Assembly (NCBI GenBank): GCA_016209245.1
Contig: JACQWN010000171.1
Location: 1-7,159, forward strand
DNA length: 7,159 nucleotides
Direction of reading: 5' to 3'
Source of the DNA: Bacteroidia bacterium
GTDB lineage: Bacteria > Bacteroidota > Bacteroidia > Bacteroidales > BM523
In this document: one piece after another, positions 5,463 through 7,159 of the stretch
Layout: every line of letters begins with the position of its first letter
Numbering within the stretch: the stretch's first letter is position 1
Notes under the pieces: model-generated
What the model was told of the DNA's origin: nothing
Databases searched by the model: none
Seen by the model: the letters and a program-made list of their open reading frames with translations, nothing else
Made by a program: the position numbers and the translations under genes

Positions 5463-7159
5463 AACCATACCTTTGTTTAGGATTTGTTCTGATAGTGTGC
5501 ATTTGCTATGCAGGCAAAGTAGAGCAGGAGAGGGCCAAAAAATGTGCTGTGAATTTTTATCTGCTTTACAGACCGAAGATTGATACAAGAATCAACTATA
5601 CTTTATATCCTGTCAATACGGAGGTGCAGGCAAATGAGTCGGGATACTTTATTTTTAATGTGAGCAATGAGCGTGGGTTTATTATAGTTTCAGCCGAAGA
5701 TGCGGTTGTTCCTATTCTCGGTTACTCTTTTGCGGGAAGCTATACAAATCAAAATTTACCTCCGGCTTTAATTGTATTTCTTGATTTTTATACAAAACAG
5801 ATTAATTATGCACGACAACGCAATTTGACACAATCTGATGATATCGGTCGTGCCTGGAGTGAATTAGAGCAATCTTCTTTGAAAAATACAAAGGATATTC
5901 AGGAGGTCGCACCTTTATTGCTTTTACAATGGAATCAGGATTATCCATATAATGCATATTGCCCTTCCGATGCCGGAGGTTCGAACGGACATGTTTATGC
6001 AGGTTGTACTGCCGTGGCTATGGCGCAGGTATTCAAATATTATAATTATCCTATAACAGGGCAGGGTTCCAATTCTGATTATCATGATGTTTACGGCACT
6101 CTTTCAGCTAATTTTGGAAATACTACTTATCAATGGACACAGATGCCACATGAAATAAGTGAAGTAAATGATGCAATTTGCACATTGTTATATCATTGCG
6201 GTGTGGCTGTTGAAATGTATTACGGGCCCGACGGTTCAAGTGGATCCCCAGAGCCGTATGCTATTACGAATTATTTTAAATATTCAGGCGATGTTGAGGC
6301 GGTTGAAAGGGAAATGTTTTCCGATACGGAATGGAAACAACTTATCAAAACCGATCTTGACAATGCTCATCCGGTTATCTATACCGGCTTTGGAGAGGCC
6401 GGCGGACATGCATGGAACTGCGACGGTTATCAGGGTGATAATTATTTTCATATGAACTGGGGCTGGGGTGGTACATACAACGGATATTTTTATGTTGACG
6501 ACCTCACACCCGGTACTGAGAATTTTTCGGAATGGCAATCGGCCGTTATTCATATCTATCCTGCAGCCAATTATCCGCAAGGATGCTCACCTCTGAAAAT
6601 TCTCACTGGTTTGCAAGGGAATTTTGAAGATGGTAGTGGTATAATGAATTATGAAAATAATAAACAGTGTTCCTGGCTTATCCAAACGGATTGTGGAAAT
6701 TATGTCGAGCTAGTATTTGACAAATTTGAGCTGGAGCCAAATGATAAAGTAATTATACATGACGGAGCGTCAACGGGAAGCACAGTTATCGCAGAGCTTA
6801 CAGGGAGCAATCCGCCTGTTATAGCTAGTGATACAACCACTCCGGATGTTTTTACATCAACAGCCACAGGCATGCTGGTAGAGTTCATAACTAATGGTTC
6901 TGTTACCGCTCATGGCTGGGAAGCATCTTATAATGTCATATATTGCACCAATAATCAAATTATAACTGATCTATCAGGAGTTGTTTCTGACGGCAGCGGT
7001 GAATGTGATTATAAAGACCATTATTACTGTAAATGGACTATTCAGCCACCCGGCGCTTCAACGATTATTTTAAATTTTACAGAATTTGATTTGGCTACAA
7101 ACAATACCAGCGATTTTGTAAAAGTTTATTATGACGATTTGTTCCATGAAATTGACAAA
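5459..7159 (+). CDS. Secreted C10-family (streptopain-like) cysteine peptidase with CUB domains, 3' partial
   Basis: The frame stays open for 567 codons to the right edge with no stop. An in-frame TAA at 5447-5449 makes the ATG at 5459 the first usable start. Residues 1-18 form a signal peptide (LCLGFVLIVCICYA). Residues ~22-120 are a propeptide of the streptopain-inhibitor (Spi) type, with GYFIFNVSNERGFIIVSAEDAVVPILGYS. The catalytic domain spans ~150-368. The nucleophile is Cys183 in AGCTAVAMAQVFKYYNYP, and the catalytic His317 is in GGHAWNCDGYQGDNYF. These are followed by HMNWGWGGTYNGYF, the conserved Trp-rich motif of SpeB and interpain-type enzymes. All key residues are present, so an active, self-processing extracellular protease is expected. 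A CUB domain follows at ~376-491 (Cys376, CSWLI at Cys404, Asp-rich KVIIHDG). A second begins at Cys496 (CKWTI at Cys524, SDFVKVYYDD) and is cut by the window. CUB domains usually bind proteins or glycans with calcium. A T9SS tail may lie beyond the edge. Confidence 0.93.
   Translation, partial: MKPYLCLGFVLIVCICYAGKVEQERAKKCAVNFYLLYRPKIDTRINYTLYPVNTEVQANESGYFIFNVSNERGFIIVSAEDAVVPILGYSFAGSYTNQNLPPALIVFLDFYTKQINYARQRNLTQSDDIGRAWSELEQSSLKNTKDIQEVAPLLLLQWNQDYPYNAYCPSDAGGSNGHVYAGCTAVAMAQVFKYYNYPITGQGSNSDYHDVYGTLSANFGNTTYQWTQMPHEISEVNDAICTLLYHCGVAVEMYYGPDGSSGSPEPYAITNYFKYSGDVEAVEREMFSDTEWKQLIKTDLDNAHPVIYTGFGEAGGHAWNCDGYQGDNYFHMNWGWGGTYNGYFYVDDLTPGTENFSEWQSAVIHIYPAANYPQGCSPLKILTGLQGNFEDGSGIMNYENNKQCSWLIQTDCGNYVELVFDKFELEPNDKVIIHDGASTGSTVIAELTGSNPPVIASDTTTPDVFTSTATGMLVEFITNGSVTAHGWEASYNVIYCTNNQIITDLSGVVSDGSGECDYKDHYYCKWTIQPPGASTIILNFTEFDLATNNTSDFVKVYYDDLFHEIDK
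6584..6931 (+). other. First CUB domain of the C10 peptidase
   Basis: Residues 376-491 of the peptidase show the CUB layout: an opening Cys, Gly-rich GNFEDGSG, YENNKQCSWLIQ with the second Cys 28 residues on, then strands LVFDKFELEPNDKVIIHDGAST. It ends with MLVEFITNGSVTAHGWEASY. The Asp/Glu cluster (FELEPND, HDG) is placed like the calcium site of CUB modules. Confidence 0.75.
6944..7159 (+). other. Second CUB domain, truncated by the window edge
   Basis: Residues 496-567 repeat the CUB pattern: the opening Cys (CTNNQIITDLSGVVSDGSGE) and CKWTIQP with Cys524, again 28 residues later. LNFTEFDLATNNTSDFVKVYYDD follows. The 28-residue Cys spacing is identical in both copies. The end of the domain and any later ones are outside the window. 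Confidence 0.7.

Noticed and set aside
6168..6580. Overlapping frames of about 95 residues on both strands inside the peptidase region
   Set aside because: They lie within the continuous C10 peptidase frame, which carries the catalytic His317 and the Trp-rich motif over this same stretch, so they are shadows.

Overview
The window reads as part of a low-GC Bacteroidota chromosome, probably an environmental or gut member of the Bacteroidales/Flavobacteriales type. The evidence is a Por-type (type IX secretion, T9SS) C-terminal sorting domain on the first protein, AT-rich leaders mostly without Shine-Dalgarno sequences, exact matches to the Bacteroidota -7 promoter box (TAnnTTTG), and a C10 (streptopain-like) peptidase fused to CUB domains.

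Layout. (1) Bases 1-1221, plus strand: the nearly complete gene of a secreted Asp-box (BNR) repeat protein with a T9SS tail; only its start codon, or a few codons, lies outside. (2) 1238-1954, plus: an exported protein of unknown function, probably co-transcribed with the first. (3) 1973-2395, minus: a small cysteine-rich membrane-anchored or lipoprotein-like protein, converging on the previous gene and lying downstream of dgt. (4) 2437-3645, minus: an intact HD-domain dGTP triphosphohydrolase. (5) 3646-3786: a divergent control region. It holds a 66-bp imperfect palindrome whose arms are themselves palindromes, plus two tightly packed divergent -7 boxes. (6) 3787-5034, plus: a MacB/FtsX-type ABC permease with no ATPase or adaptor gene beside it. 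(7) 5116 to the right edge, plus: a compact group of an 85-residue protein, a 30-codon reading frame and a large C10 cysteine peptidase. Both junctions are four-base ATGA stop/start overlaps. The peptidase gene runs off the right edge with no stop codon.

How the genes fit together. Two secretion-related blocks (Asp-box protein plus exported protein; small proteins plus C10/CUB peptidase) flank a housekeeping nucleotide-pool gene and a membrane permease. No complete new defence or mobile system is visible. The most unusual items are the nested palindrome in the dgt/permease intergenic region and the doubly overlapping 85-aa / 30-aa / peptidase group. In that group the 30-codon frame looks like the stump of a retropepsin-type aspartic protease, cut off before its catalytic motif.
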